This document shows positions 43,967 through 53,698 of a stretch of 64,000 bases of DNA, piece by piece. A model generated the notes under the pieces. The model searched no databases, had not been told where the DNA came from, and saw nothing but the letters and a program-made list of their open reading frames with translations. The DNA is from Foliamicus sp965115835 (GTDB lineage Bacteria > Pseudomonadota > Gammaproteobacteria > Steroidobacterales > Foliamicaceae). Within the stretch, counting starts at the first letter, position 1, and each line of letters begins with the position of its first letter. The position numbers and the translations under genes were made by a program. The stretch lies in the NCBI GenBank assembly GCA_965115835.1, contig OZ220471.1:1860001-1924000 (forward strand). The letters run 5' to 3'.

Positions 43967-45454
43967 TCAGTCGAAGGACGGCGGCTCGCGCCCGTGGTCG
44001 CGCGGCGGAAGCTCCAGGTCCACGCCGCCGGGAGGCTCGATGCGGGCGCGAATAACGCTTGCAAAATTTCGGGGGTCTTTCTGCGGTGACTCCCCCGATC
44101 TGGCGGCAAGCCAGTCGAGCTTCGAGCAGAGATGGTCGGCAAAGGAAGGGATCGGCACATGCAACATTCCGTTCTCTCCCTTGTGAAAGATGCCCGCGTG
44201 GACCATTGCGCGGACGAGGTCCTTTCCCGACACTCCTTCGGGAAGCGCAAGGTCGGGGTCATCTTCTTCGAGGTTCATCCCCGGCCAGTCCAGCGCCAGC
44301 CGCTGCACATGTCCCCGGTCGATAGCCGCCCCCAGCCGCATCGTGCTGGGACGACCCGATTCTTTCTTGTGCATATAAGCCACAAGCGCAGCGGCCAGAA
44401 AGCGCACCTCGTGAAAGTTGCGTTCAAAGGACGAAATCCTCGCTTCGTAATACTCTTGCCGCCTATCGGCGACGCCTTTCAGCGCCTTTGGCCTGTCGGT
44501 CCCTTCCAGAACCCCTCCAGCTTCCGCCAGCGCTTCCGCCAGTCCCTGCAAACCTGCGTGCAGGTGTTGGGGCCAGCCCATGCTTTCCCGGGCGATCGTC
44601 TTCGCCCATTCTTCACGCTCCTGCTCGCTGCCAACCACCCGGAATATGCTGAAAAACGCTTGCACAACTTCCTTGCAGTCGCCTTCCGACAATGCCTCCA
44701 GGGTGTGGACCCGGCCCCCGGAAAACCGGGAGATGCCCAACTCTCCGAACCGCTCTTTCGTCCACGCCAGACCCCCGAAGACGGGAATGATCGGAAGACC
44801 GTGTTCTCCCTTGTGCAGCCATCTCAGCTGGGGACCCGCCCGATCTTCGAGCGCCTGCGCTTCGTCGAACAGCAGCAATAGCGGCGAGGAGCTCTGCGAC
44901 TTTTCCTTGTTTGCAAAGTCTTCCCAAGTCAGCCCTGCCCGCTGTTCGGACCTGCCTTTCGAGGCGTCTGCCGAGCCTTCCAGTCTGGTTCCGAACCCGG
45001 AAACGCCTCCGCCCACCTTCGCGCCCTTGCCCGTTTGCGTTGTATCCGTGCCCACCATCTTTGCGGCGGAGCCGGGGACGAAGGCTTCGGCGATTTTCCT
45101 TTTCAGCCGGAAATCATCGTGCAAATCCGCTTCGTCGTCGATCAGGCACACCCGCACGGCTCGCCCGTTGACCTTCAAGTTTTTCAGATGCCTCAGCAGC
45201 GCCGTCTTGCCTGCCCCCGGAGCGCCCTGAAAAAGCCAGGTGGCGCCTTCCCAAGCTGGCGGAAATCCCGGGCCTTCCCAGCCTTGCCGTTGCCGGAACC
45301 GGGCTTCCAAATCCCGCTTCAAGGCGCCGATCTGCTCCTCCCGCCCCACAAAAGCAACCGGAGTTTCGCGATCCGTGCTTTCCGAAAACTCCCTCAGCCC
45401 CCTGAGATCGGGAATTCGGGTTTTGACATCCCTGCCTGTCGGGTTTTTTGCCAT
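43967..45454 (-). CDS. AAA-type ATPase adjacent to the restriction enzyme
   Basis: A 495-residue ATPase of the ORC/STAND-like AAA group. VAFVGREEQI (33-42) starts the ATPase module, Walker A is GAPGAGKT (77-84), Walker B LLLLFDEAQ (192-200), and PIIPVFGGLAW fits a sensor 1 strand. A Gly/Lys-rich loop (GKGAKVGGGVSGFGTR) interrupts the core. The C-terminal 250 residues are helical with no domain I recognise. It is upstream of the restriction gene on the same strand, with about 90 bases and a PIN stub between, so the two are probably co-transcribed. A defence or regulatory role is inferred from position alone. Confidence 0.8.
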   Translation of the reverse strand: MAKNPTGRDVKTRIPDLRGLREFSESTDRETPVAFVGREEQIGALKRDLEARFRQRQGWEGPGFPPAWEGATWLFQGAPGAGKTALLRHLKNLKVNGRAVRVCLIDDEADLHDDFRLKRKIAEAFVPGSAAKMVGTDTTQTGKGAKVGGGVSGFGTRLEGSADASKGRSEQRAGLTWEDFANKEKSQSSSPLLLLFDEAQALEDRAGPQLRWLHKGEHGLPIIPVFGGLAWTKERFGELGISRFSGGRVHTLEALSEGDCKEVVQAFFSIFRVVGSEQEREEWAKTIARESMGWPQHLHAGLQGLAEALAEAGGVLEGTDRPKALKGVADRRQEYYEARISSFERNFHEVRFLAAALVAYMHKKESGRPSTMRLGAAIDRGHVQRLALDWPGMNLEEDDPDLALPEGVSGKDLVRAMVHAGIFHKGENGMLHVPIPSFADHLCSKLDWLAARSGESPQKDPRNFASVIRARIEPPGGVDLELPPRDHGREPPSFD

Positions 45455-45610
45455 GATTTCAGTGTATCAGAATCTCCCCGAAGGCCTCCGCGCGGGGGCA
45501 GGGCTTGGAGAACGACAGCCAGACCTTGCGTTCGGGGGATCCGCACACGCGGCTGATAAACGCTCCGGCGCCGCTCGAAGTGGTCGCCGAGCCTCATGCC
45601 TGCCGCACTC

Positions 45611-45627
45611 CCCCGGAAAGCCCGGGG
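45611..45627 (-). terminator. possible hairpin terminator after the RTX gene
   Basis: CCCCGG-AAAGC-CCGGGG forms a 6-bp GC stem 26 bases past the RTX stop codon. No T-tract follows on the minus strand, so it may only be a 3'-end stabilising hairpin. Confidence 0.3.
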
Positions 45628-46053
45628 CGGACTCAATCAGGGTTTGTCCGGTTTATCCGAAATCGAAGTCCCCGGCATCTACTTGGGTCACTTCCTCAAG
45701 TACGATCACGCCGCCGCCCACATCCGTCAGATCGATGACTGTATCGCTGCCGTCTCTCGTGGTGATCTTGCCCTCGAGATCGCTGAAGTCATCTATGCCG
45801 GTGAAGCCGGAAAGCTGGATGGTGTCTCCGTCGCTGAAATCCTCGATTGTGTCGACATCGCCACTGCTTGAGGAGTCGTTGGTGAAAACGAATGTGTCGT
45901 TGCCGCCGCCGCCCAACAGGAAGTCGCTGCCGCGCCCGCCATCCAGCGTGTCGTCGCCGGGGCCGCCATACAGGGTGTCACTGAAATCGGTGCCGGTCAT
46001 CGTGTCGTCGGAGCTCCCGCCGCTGGAGATGGCGCCGATATTGCCCTTTATGG

Positions 46054-46061
46054 AAAAAAAA
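46054..46061 (-). repeat. A8/T8 homopolymer at the RTX frameshift
   Basis: Eight A on the plus strand (eight T in the gene) at exactly the point where the RTX frame is lost. Deletion of one base joins both halves. This may be a slippage switch, programmed frameshifting or an assembly error. Confidence 0.85.
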
Positions 46062-46649
46062 GTTGGGGTTGCTTGTGTCCAGGGAGGCCGACGGGATCTT
46101 CATCAGTGTGATCGTGTCGCTGTCGCCATAGTGGATGACGGTGTGGAAACCGTCCTGCCTGATATCAGGCGTCTTGTCGTTGCCACCGGAGGTTCTCTCG
46201 ATACGAATCGTGTCGTTTCCCGTGAGACCAAAGATGCTGTCGTTGCCATCTCCCGCCCGGAACACCAGGGTGTCGTCGCCCTTGCCGCCAAGCAGGACGC
46301 CATGCCCGACCAGGGTGTCGTCGCCGCCAAGCAAGGTGTCATCGCCTGAACCGCCATACAGGGTGTCGTTGCCCCCGTCGCCGTCCAGGGTGTCGGCGCC
46401 CTTGCCGCCGAGCAGGATGTCGTCGCCGTCGCCGCCATACAATCTGTCGTTGCCCTTGCCCCCCCTCTGGATGCGGCCAGCGCCAGCGCCCTTGCCATCC
46501 CAGTCATCGTCGTGGGGAGTCGTCACCTTCTGACTGGCGCCTTGCGCGAGGGGGCTTCCTTGGGCATCGGGAAGGCTTGGGCTGGTCCCATGCAGCTTGT
46601 TTGGAGTCTGATTGGGGCCGCCCAGAGGAGTCGCCACCTTTTGGCTGGC

Positions 46650-47420
46650 GCCTTGCGCGAGGCGACTTTGCTGGGCGCCGGGAAGGCTTGGGCTGGCGTC
46701 GGGAAGCAGGAAGTCGCCCGCGCCCAGGGTGTCCGCCGACACGCCCCGCAGGGTGATCGTGTCGCCGTCGCCGTAGTGAACCACGGCATCAGCGCCGTCC
46801 TGACGGATATCCAGCCCCTCGAAGCCAACCGAAACCCCGTCGAGACGAATCCGGTCGCCTTCCCCGAAATCGGTAATGGTGTCGCTGCCGTCTCCCGAAC
46901 GAAACACGAAGGTGTCGGAACCCGCGCCCCCTTCCAGCGTGTCCGCGCCACCTCCGCCGTCCAGGGTGTCCGCGCCCTTGCCGCCGCGCAGCGCGCCCCC
47001 GCCGGTGGAATCGTCGTTCGTGGCGCCGCCGTCGTTGTTATTCGGAGTGTCGCCAACAGATGCGCCCTGCGGAGCGCCGTCGCCATCGTTGCCGTTCGGG
47101 ACATCGCCGTCCGATGCGCCTTGCGCGGGGGAGCTTCCCTGGGCGCCGGGAAGGCCTGGGCTCGCGTCGGGAAGCAAAAAGTCGTCCGCGCCCAGGGAGT
47201 CCGCCGATACGCCCCGCAGGGTGACCGTGTCGCCGGCGCCGTAGTGAACCACGGCATCAGCGCCGTCCTGACGGATATCCAGCCCCTCGAAGCCAACCGA
47301 AACCCCGTCGAGACGAATCCGGTCGCCTTCCCCAAAATCGGTAATGGTGTCGCTTCCGTCTCCCGACCGGAACACGAAGGTGTCGGAACCCGCGCCGCCT
47401 TCCAGCCTGTCGTCTCCCTC
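46650..47420 (-). repeat. internal duplication in the RTX gene
   Basis: Two blocks of about 90 codons, near 47410-47140 and 46935-46665, are almost identical. Each runs from GGAGSDTFVFRSGDGSDTIT through DIRQDGADAVVHYG to DFLLPDASP. They are joined by an Asn/Asp/Gly-rich linker (GNDGDGAPQGASVGDTPNNN). Confidence 0.85.
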
Positions 47421-47587
47421 GCCGCCGGTCAGGGTGTCGTCGCCGTCGCGGCCCAACAGGGTGTCGTCGCCAATACCGCCACGCAACCCGCCGACATCAT
47501 GACTGGCGGGCGGCGCGCTTGATGATTTTCATCTCAATCTGCACTTCCAGTTGCCTTGGAAAACTTCAGTTGCCGAAGCATGTTACA

Positions 47588-47599
47588 CCCCCCCCCCCC
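47588..47599 (-). repeat. C12/G12 tract upstream of the RTX gene
   Basis: Twelve C on the plus strand, about 100 bases before the RTX start, followed by TTTTTT. It is the longest homopolymer I noticed in the window. Tracts like this in promoters can vary expression by altering spacing. Confidence 0.85.
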
Positions 47600-47695
47600 A
47601 TTTTTTCAACACGAACAACTGGCCTCGCCAGCCAATCCCGGAGGAAGCTTTCGGGCAAAAAACCGGTCTGGATGCAGCCTTCCATAGGACATAGT

Positions 47696-47710
47696 TCGGG
47701 AATTTCCCGA
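47696..47710. promoter_or_regulatory. perfect 15-bp palindrome between atpC and the RTX gene
   Basis: TCGGGAATTTCCCGA is symmetric around its central base. It lies 56 bases past the atpC stop and about 210 bases before the RTX start. It could be an operator or a 3'-end hairpin; no T-tract follows. A related half-site, TCGGGAATTTCCC, occurs near 27266 upstream of the Cys-rich peptide gene. Confidence 0.35.
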
Positions 47711-47766
47711 GACTTGCAAATTGCCCCGCTCCTGAAAAGCAGCCAATCTGACTGCGCGCCCGGCGG

Positions 47767-48183
47767 CTATTTCTTGCCGCGCAGTTTCTTCAGGGCCCGA
47801 TGGCGGGCGGCGGCCTCGGCCAGGTCGCGTTGAGCCTTGGCGATGTCCGATTTTTCGGTGGCGCCGGCCAGCGCTTCCTCGGCCTTCCTGCGCGCCTCCC
47901 CGGCGGCGTCCACATCGAGCTGGTCCGGCCTCAGCGCGGAGTCGGCAAGCACGATTACGCCGCGCGGCTGAATCTCCAGCAAACCGCCTGTTACGTAAAA
48001 AAGCCGCTCTTCCTCGCCTTCGCGTTGCACCCGCACCGGACCGGGCCGCAACTCCGTCAGCAGCGGAGCGTGCCGCGGCGCAATGCCCACATCGCCCTGC
48101 GAGGCAGGCGCCACCACGAAATCAGCCTCCCCGGAATAGATCGCGCCCTCGGCGCTGACGATGTCAACCTGAACAGTGGCCAT
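47767..48183 (-). CDS. atpC: F1 ATP synthase epsilon subunit
   Basis: A 138-residue F1 subunit that couples gamma rotation to catalysis and inhibits ATP hydrolysis. The start at 48183 gives the standard MATVQVDIVSAEGAIYSGEAD beta-sandwich. DVGIAPRHAPLLTELRPGPV and FYVTGGLLEIQP follow, and then a C-terminal helical hairpin rich in Ala/Arg. The start lies 2 bases after the atpD stop. It is the last gene of the atp operon. Confidence 0.96.
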   Translation of the reverse strand: MATVQVDIVSAEGAIYSGEADFVVAPASQGDVGIAPRHAPLLTELRPGPVRVQREGEEERLFYVTGGLLEIQPRGVIVLADSALRPDQLDVDAAGEARRKAEEALAGATEKSDIAKAQRDLAEAAARHRALKKLRGKK

Positions 48184-48185
48184 GG

Positions 48186-49574
<1,389 letters not shown>

Positions 49575-49650
49575 GCCGTTCTCCTTCGATTGGATGGCGG
49601 GCGAAGCCCGCCCGCTGATATTCGTTGTTTCAATGCGTCTTTCCCGACCG

Positions 49651-50511
49651 TCATACGGCCTCGGCCCCGCCGATGATTTCCGCGATCTCCGCGGTAATCG
49701 CCGCCTGTCTGGCCTTGTTGTACTGCAGCTGAAGCGAGTCGATCAGCTTGCCGGCATTGTCGGTGGCCGATTTCATCGCCACCATCTTGGCCGCCATCTC
49801 GCAGGCCACATTCTCCATTGCGGCCCGGAACACCTGCGTTTCGATATAGCGTTCCATCACGCCGTCGAGGAGCTCGCCCGCAGACGGTTCGTAGAGGTAG
49901 TCCCAGTGCGCCGCCAGGGTGTCATCCCTTTCCAGCGCCACCGGCAGCAGTCGTTCGATCGCCGGCTGCTGGCGCATGGTGTTCACGAACACGTTGCGCG
50001 CCAGGTACATCCGGTCGATCTGCTCCTCGCGATAGGCTTCAAGCAAAACCCGCACCGCGCTGACCAGGTCCACGACATGCGGGGTCTCGCCCAGGTGGGT
50101 GGCCACCCCGACGATGTTCACATCGATATTGCGGAAGAATTGCACTGCCTTGGCGCCCACAAGCACGATCCGGGTGGGCACGCCGGCGGTGGCCTGACGC
50201 TCGAGCTCGCCGAGAAAGTGCCGAAACAGGTTAACGTTCAGCCCTCCGCACAGGCCGCGGTCGGTGGCAATCAGGATGTAGCCGGCCGCTTTTTCCTCGC
50301 GTTCGGAAAGATACGGCGGCGTGTAGTCCGGACGGGCGTGGTACAGGTGGCTGGCGATCTTGCGAATGCCGTCGGCATACGGGCGCGCGGCGGTCATCCG
50401 CTGCTGGGTGCGGCGGATCTTGCTGGCCGCCACCATTTCCATGGCGCGCGTGATCTTCTGCGTGTTGTTCACGCTGCCGATCTTGCTGCGGATTTCCTTC
50501 GCGCCGGCCAC
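49651..50511 (-). CDS. atpG: F1 ATP synthase gamma subunit
   Basis: A 286-residue rotor shaft of F1. The N-terminal helix MAGAKEIRSKIGSVNNTQKITRAMEMVAASKIRR and the C-terminal helix (KMVAMKSATDNAGKLIDSLQLQYNKARQAAITAEIAEIIGGAEA) are the two coiled-coil ends that pass through the alpha-beta hexamer. The ATDRGLCGGLN motif is present. It is separated from atpA by an unusual 228-base spacer carrying a dispersed repeat. Confidence 0.97.
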   Translation of the reverse strand: MAGAKEIRSKIGSVNNTQKITRAMEMVAASKIRRTQQRMTAARPYADGIRKIASHLYHARPDYTPPYLSEREEKAAGYILIATDRGLCGGLNVNLFRHFLGELERQATAGVPTRIVLVGAKAVQFFRNIDVNIVGVATHLGETPHVVDLVSAVRVLLEAYREEQIDRMYLARNVFVNTMRQQPAIERLLPVALERDDTLAAHWDYLYEPSAGELLDGVMERYIETQVFRAAMENVACEMAAKMVAMKSATDNAGKLIDSLQLQYNKARQAAITAEIAEIIGGAEAV

Positions 50512-50739
50512 CGCTTGCTACCTCGGGTAGTTGCCTTGAGGCGTCCCATGGCCCGGATGCCTCGCCGGATTGCAGAGTTCCAGGCGAGAAACGCCGCGCT
50601 TTGGAAAATTCTCTTGGGACAGCACTGTGCAAATATCTCGATTCAGTAGCAATAATTGGGACAAGGAAGCCATATATTGGCGAAATCCGGCTGCGCTATC
50701 CCACTGACTGAATGCCAAATCGTCCTGCGGAGCAAGCTG
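50512..50739. other. spacer interrupting the atp operon, with dispersed repeat copy 3
   Basis: atpA and atpG are usually tens of bases apart; here the gap is 228 bases. Positions 50584-50735 match the repeat at 39007-39150 (AGCAATAATTGGGACAAG core, AAATCCGGCTGCGCTA). No gene or clear terminator was found. It may be an inserted non-autonomous element or a processing site. Confidence 0.75.
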
Positions 50740-52281
50740 CTAATAGGCGCCGCTGCTCTTGAACTCCTCCACCAGCGTCTTGAGGCTGGCGGCGATTTCG
50801 TCGTTGTAGTCCCCGGTCCTGTTGATGCGGTCGAGCAATTCGGCGTGGCGGTCCCGGGCATGCGCGTGCAAGGCCCTTTCAAACGGCAGCAGCTTCTCCA
50901 CCTCCATGTCGTCCAGGTATCCCTCCTGCACCGCATAAAGCGAAACCGCGATTTCGGCCACCGTCAGCGGTTCGTACTGGTTCTGCTTCATCATCTCGGT
51001 GACCCGCTGCCCGCGCTCCAGTTGCCGGCGCGTGGCCGCGTCCAGGTCGGACGCAAACTGGGCGAAAGCGGCCAGATCGCGATATTGGGCCAGGGCCAGA
51101 CGTATGCCGCCGCCGAGTTTCTTGATGATGGCGGTCTGGGCCGCACCGCCCACCCTCGACACCGAAATACCGGGATCGATGGCCGGCCGGATGCCGGCGT
51201 TGAACAGGTCGGTCACCAGATAGATCTGGCCGTCGGTAATGGAAATCACGTTGGTGGGAACGAAGGCCGACACGTCGCCCGCCTGGGTTTCTATGATCGG
51301 CAGGGCGGTCAGCGAACCGGTGCGGCCCTTGACCTTGCCGCCGGTCGCCTTCTCCACGTATTCCGCGTTGACCCGCGCCGCGCGTTCCAGCAGGCGCGAA
51401 TGCAGGTAAAAGACATCGCCCGGATAGGCTTCGCGGCCCGGCGGGCGCCGGAGCAGCAGCGACACCTGCCGGTACGCCCAGGCCTGCTTGGTGAGGTCGT
51501 CGTACACCACCAGGGCATCCTCGCCGCGGTCGCGGAAATACTCGCCCATGGCGCAGCCCGAATACGGGGCGATGTATTGCATGGCGGCGGTGTCGGCAGC
51601 CGGGGCCGAAACCACAATGGTGTGCTCCATCGCCCCGAACTCCTCAAGCTTGCGCACCACATTGGCCACCGATGAATTCTTCTGGCCGATGGCCACGTAA
51701 ATGCACTTGATGCCGGTGCCGCGCTGGTTGATGATGGCGTCGAGGGCCACCGCGGTCTTGCCGGTCTGCCGGTCGCCGATAATCAGTTCGCGCTGGCCGC
51801 GACCGATGGGGATCATCGAGTCCACCGATTTCAGCCCGGTCTGCACCGGCTCGCCCACCGACTGTCGGGTAATGACGCCGGGCGCCACCTTCTCGACCGG
51901 CGAGTACTCCTCCGCTTCCACCGGTCCCTTGCCGTCCAGCGGTTTTCCGAGAGCGTCCACCACGCGGCCCAGCAGCGCCTCGCCCACCGGCACTTCCAGT
52001 ATGCGCCCCGTGGCCTTGACCTGATCGCCTTCGCCGAGGTGGCGGTAATCGCTCAGGATCACCGCGCCCACCGAGTCCTGCTCCAGGTTCAGCGCCAGAC
52101 CGAAGGTTTCGCCCGGGAACTCGAGCATTTCGCCGTACTGCGCGCCGGCCAGGCCATGAACCCGACAGATTCCATCGGTCACGGACACAACCGTGCCCAC
52201 CTCCGCCTGCTCGGCCGCAACATCGAAGTTTTCGATTCGCTGGCGGATCAGGTCGCTGATTTCGTTCGCTTTCAGAGTCAT
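50740..52281 (-). CDS. atpA: F1 ATP synthase alpha subunit
   Basis: A 513-residue non-catalytic nucleotide-binding subunit of F1. The start at 52281 gives MTLKANEISDLIRQRIENFD, the standard alpha N-terminus. Walker A is GDRQTGKT in ELIIGDRQTGKTAVALD. The arginine finger sits in ISVSRVGGAAQT. The C-terminal helical domain ends in EFKSSGAY. It follows atpH after 26 bases. Confidence 0.97.
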   Translation of the reverse strand: MTLKANEISDLIRQRIENFDVAAEQAEVGTVVSVTDGICRVHGLAGAQYGEMLEFPGETFGLALNLEQDSVGAVILSDYRHLGEGDQVKATGRILEVPVGEALLGRVVDALGKPLDGKGPVEAEEYSPVEKVAPGVITRQSVGEPVQTGLKSVDSMIPIGRGQRELIIGDRQTGKTAVALDAIINQRGTGIKCIYVAIGQKNSSVANVVRKLEEFGAMEHTIVVSAPAADTAAMQYIAPYSGCAMGEYFRDRGEDALVVYDDLTKQAWAYRQVSLLLRRPPGREAYPGDVFYLHSRLLERAARVNAEYVEKATGGKVKGRTGSLTALPIIETQAGDVSAFVPTNVISITDGQIYLVTDLFNAGIRPAIDPGISVSRVGGAAQTAIIKKLGGGIRLALAQYRDLAAFAQFASDLDAATRRQLERGQRVTEMMKQNQYEPLTVAEIAVSLYAVQEGYLDDMEVEKLLPFERALHAHARDRHAELLDRINRTGDYNDEIAASLKTLVEEFKSSGAY

Positions 52282-52307
52282 CCTGTCAACCCGTTCGTCC
52301 TTATGAT

Positions 52308-52859
52308 TCAATTCGCCGGGCGGGCCAGAGTGGCGGCGAGGCGTTGCAGACCCGCCTGCGCAGAACCGTCCCAAACCTGATCGCCGACCTGGATGCGGGC
52401 GCCGCCCAGAAGGCCCTCATCCACCTCGACACGTAAACTCACATCTCGCCCGAGGCGCGCCCTGAGCGCCCGGGCCAGCTCTTCCTGCTGCGCCTCGTCC
52501 GCCGGCGCGGCGGCAACCATCACCGCTTCCACCCGGCGAGCGTCCTCAAGGCGCAAGTCCTCGAACGTACGCGCGACCTGCTCCAGGGCATCCAGCCGGC
52601 GGTTCTCGCGCATCAGCCGCAGCAGGTTGCGCACGCCCGCACGCTGGGCGCCCGCCGGTTCTTCGACAATCTCGCACAAGAGATCGAGCGCCTGTCCGGT
52701 CCATTCGGGCGACGCCAGCGCAGTGCGCATGGCGCCGGCAGCAGCGGCTTGCGCCGCCACGGTCAGGGCCGCCGACCATTCGGCCACCCCGCCGTTCTCC
52801 CTGGCGCAAGCGAAAGCCGCCCGCGCATAGGGCTTGGCAATGGCGGCTGGAGAAGCCAT
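52308..52859 (-). CDS. atpH: ATP synthase delta subunit
   Basis: A 183-residue stator subunit joining the F1 top to the b-subunit stalk. It has the N-terminal helical domain (IAKPYARAAFACARENGG) and the C-terminal family signature (VDEGLLGGARIQVGDQVWDGS). The start at 52859 overlaps the atpF stop (TGATG). A much longer upstream extension in the same frame overlaps atpF and is not used. Confidence 0.93.
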   Translation of the reverse strand: MASPAAIAKPYARAAFACARENGGVAEWSAALTVAAQAAAAGAMRTALASPEWTGQALDLLCEIVEEPAGAQRAGVRNLLRLMRENRRLDALEQVARTFEDLRLEDARRVEAVMVAAAPADEAQQEELARALRARLGRDVSLRVEVDEGLLGGARIQVGDQVWDGSAQAGLQRLAATLARPAN

Positions 52860-53329
52860 CAGATGCGGCTGGCGAAGCGCTCTAGCATTTCGCCGTGGGC
52901 GCGGCCGTCGATTTCCCGCTGAAGGATCTTCTCGGCGCCCGCGATCGCCAGCAGCGCTACCTGCTCGCGCAATTCGTCGCGCGCACGGGTGGTCTGGCGT
53001 TCGATTTCGGAATGCGCCGCCGCCACCAGACGCTGTCGCTCCAGCTCCCCTTCCCCGCGGGCCTCCTCGACGATGCGCGCCGCGCGGCCATTGGCCTGAT
53101 CGATGATTTCCGAGGCCCGGCTGCGCGCGCCGCTCATCAGCTTGTCGATCCGTTCCTGAGCGGCATCCAGTTCGCTGCGCCCGCGGGCCGCAGCCTCCAG
53201 ACCGTCGGCAATTTCCTTGTTCCGCTGGTCGATGGCGTCGATCACCTTCGGCCAGATGAACTTCATCGTGAACCAGACCAGCGCGGCAAATACGAGGATC
53301 TGGCCCAGCAGTGTCGCGTTGATGTTCAT
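52859..53329 (-). CDS. atpF: Fo ATP synthase b subunit
   Basis: A 156-residue peripheral stalk subunit. One N-terminal membrane helix (ATLLGQILVFAALVWFTMKFIW) is followed by a long charged coiled coil with the ALLAIAGAEKILQREID motif near the end. Length matches E. coli b (156). The stop overlaps the atpH start, and the gene begins 3 bases after the atpE stop. Confidence 0.96.
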   Translation of the reverse strand: MNINATLLGQILVFAALVWFTMKFIWPKVIDAIDQRNKEIADGLEAAARGRSELDAAQERIDKLMSGARSRASEIIDQANGRAARIVEEARGEGELERQRLVAAAHSEIERQTTRARDELREQVALLAIAGAEKILQREIDGRAHGEMLERFASRI

Positions 53330-53332
53330 GCT

Positions 53333-53656
53333 TCATCCCTGGCCGACGGCGGCGGCGAGCTGGCCCACGAAGGGATTGGCGAAAGTGAACAGCAGGGCCA
53401 CGCCCACGCCGATCATCGATACCGCATCGAGCAACCCGGCAATGATGAACATGCGTACCAGGAGCATCGGCGCCAGTTCGGGCTGTCTGGCCGTGCTTTC
53501 GAGAAAGCGCCCGCCCAGAAGGCCGAAGCCCAGCGCAGTGCCCAGCGCCGCCATTCCGATGATGATCGCGACCGCCAGGGCCGTAACACCCAGCACCTCG
53601 GCCTGGGCCGCGGCCATTTGAATCGTTTGCATCATTTCTCCAGCTTGGTTATCCAT
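53333..53656 (-). CDS. atpE: Fo ATP synthase c subunit
   Basis: A proteolipid of up to 107 residues forming the c-ring. It has two membrane helices; the essential proton-carrying Asp is in the second (AGLLDAVSMIGVG). The polar loop reads FLESTARQPELAP. It is longer than the E. coli protein (79) because of an N-terminal extension; a start at 53635 (MMQTIQMAAA) would shorten it. The ring ligand set shows no sodium-type signature that I can call with confidence. Confidence 0.93.
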   Translation of the reverse strand: MDNQAGEMMQTIQMAAAQAEVLGVTALAVAIIIGMAALGTALGFGLLGGRFLESTARQPELAPMLLVRMFIIAGLLDAVSMIGVGVALLFTFANPFVGQLAAAVGQG

Positions 53657-53698
53657 GAGGTCTCCTGTTGAATGGAATTGCTTTGTGTGGCCAGGTGG

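Larger units (their letters stand above)
45653..47486 (-). pseudogene. RTX (hemolysin-type Ca-binding repeat) protein, split by a frameshift at an A8 tract
   Basis: Two frames form one gene. The first (47486 to about 46050) has many GGxGxDxLxGG nonapeptides (DDTLTGGEGDDRLEGGAGSD, GGKGADTLDGDGGNDTLYGG). The second (to 45653) continues with GTDFSDTLYGGPGDDTLDGG and ends as a type I secretion C-terminus might (VDAGDFDFG). At the T8 run on the coding strand (plus 46054-46061) the first frame shifts into HKGQYRRHLQRR; removing one T restores NFFSIKGNIGAISSGGSSDD leading into frame two. RTX repeats bind calcium in secreted proteins. No N-terminal effector domain is seen, and the only in-frame start is TTG. 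Just upstream, ATG plus AAAA would give an in-frame start if one A were lost. Confidence 0.85.

Noticed and set aside
52308..53336. Extended 342-codon version of the delta subunit
   Set aside because: The upstream part is atpF in another frame; the family N-terminus starts at 52859.
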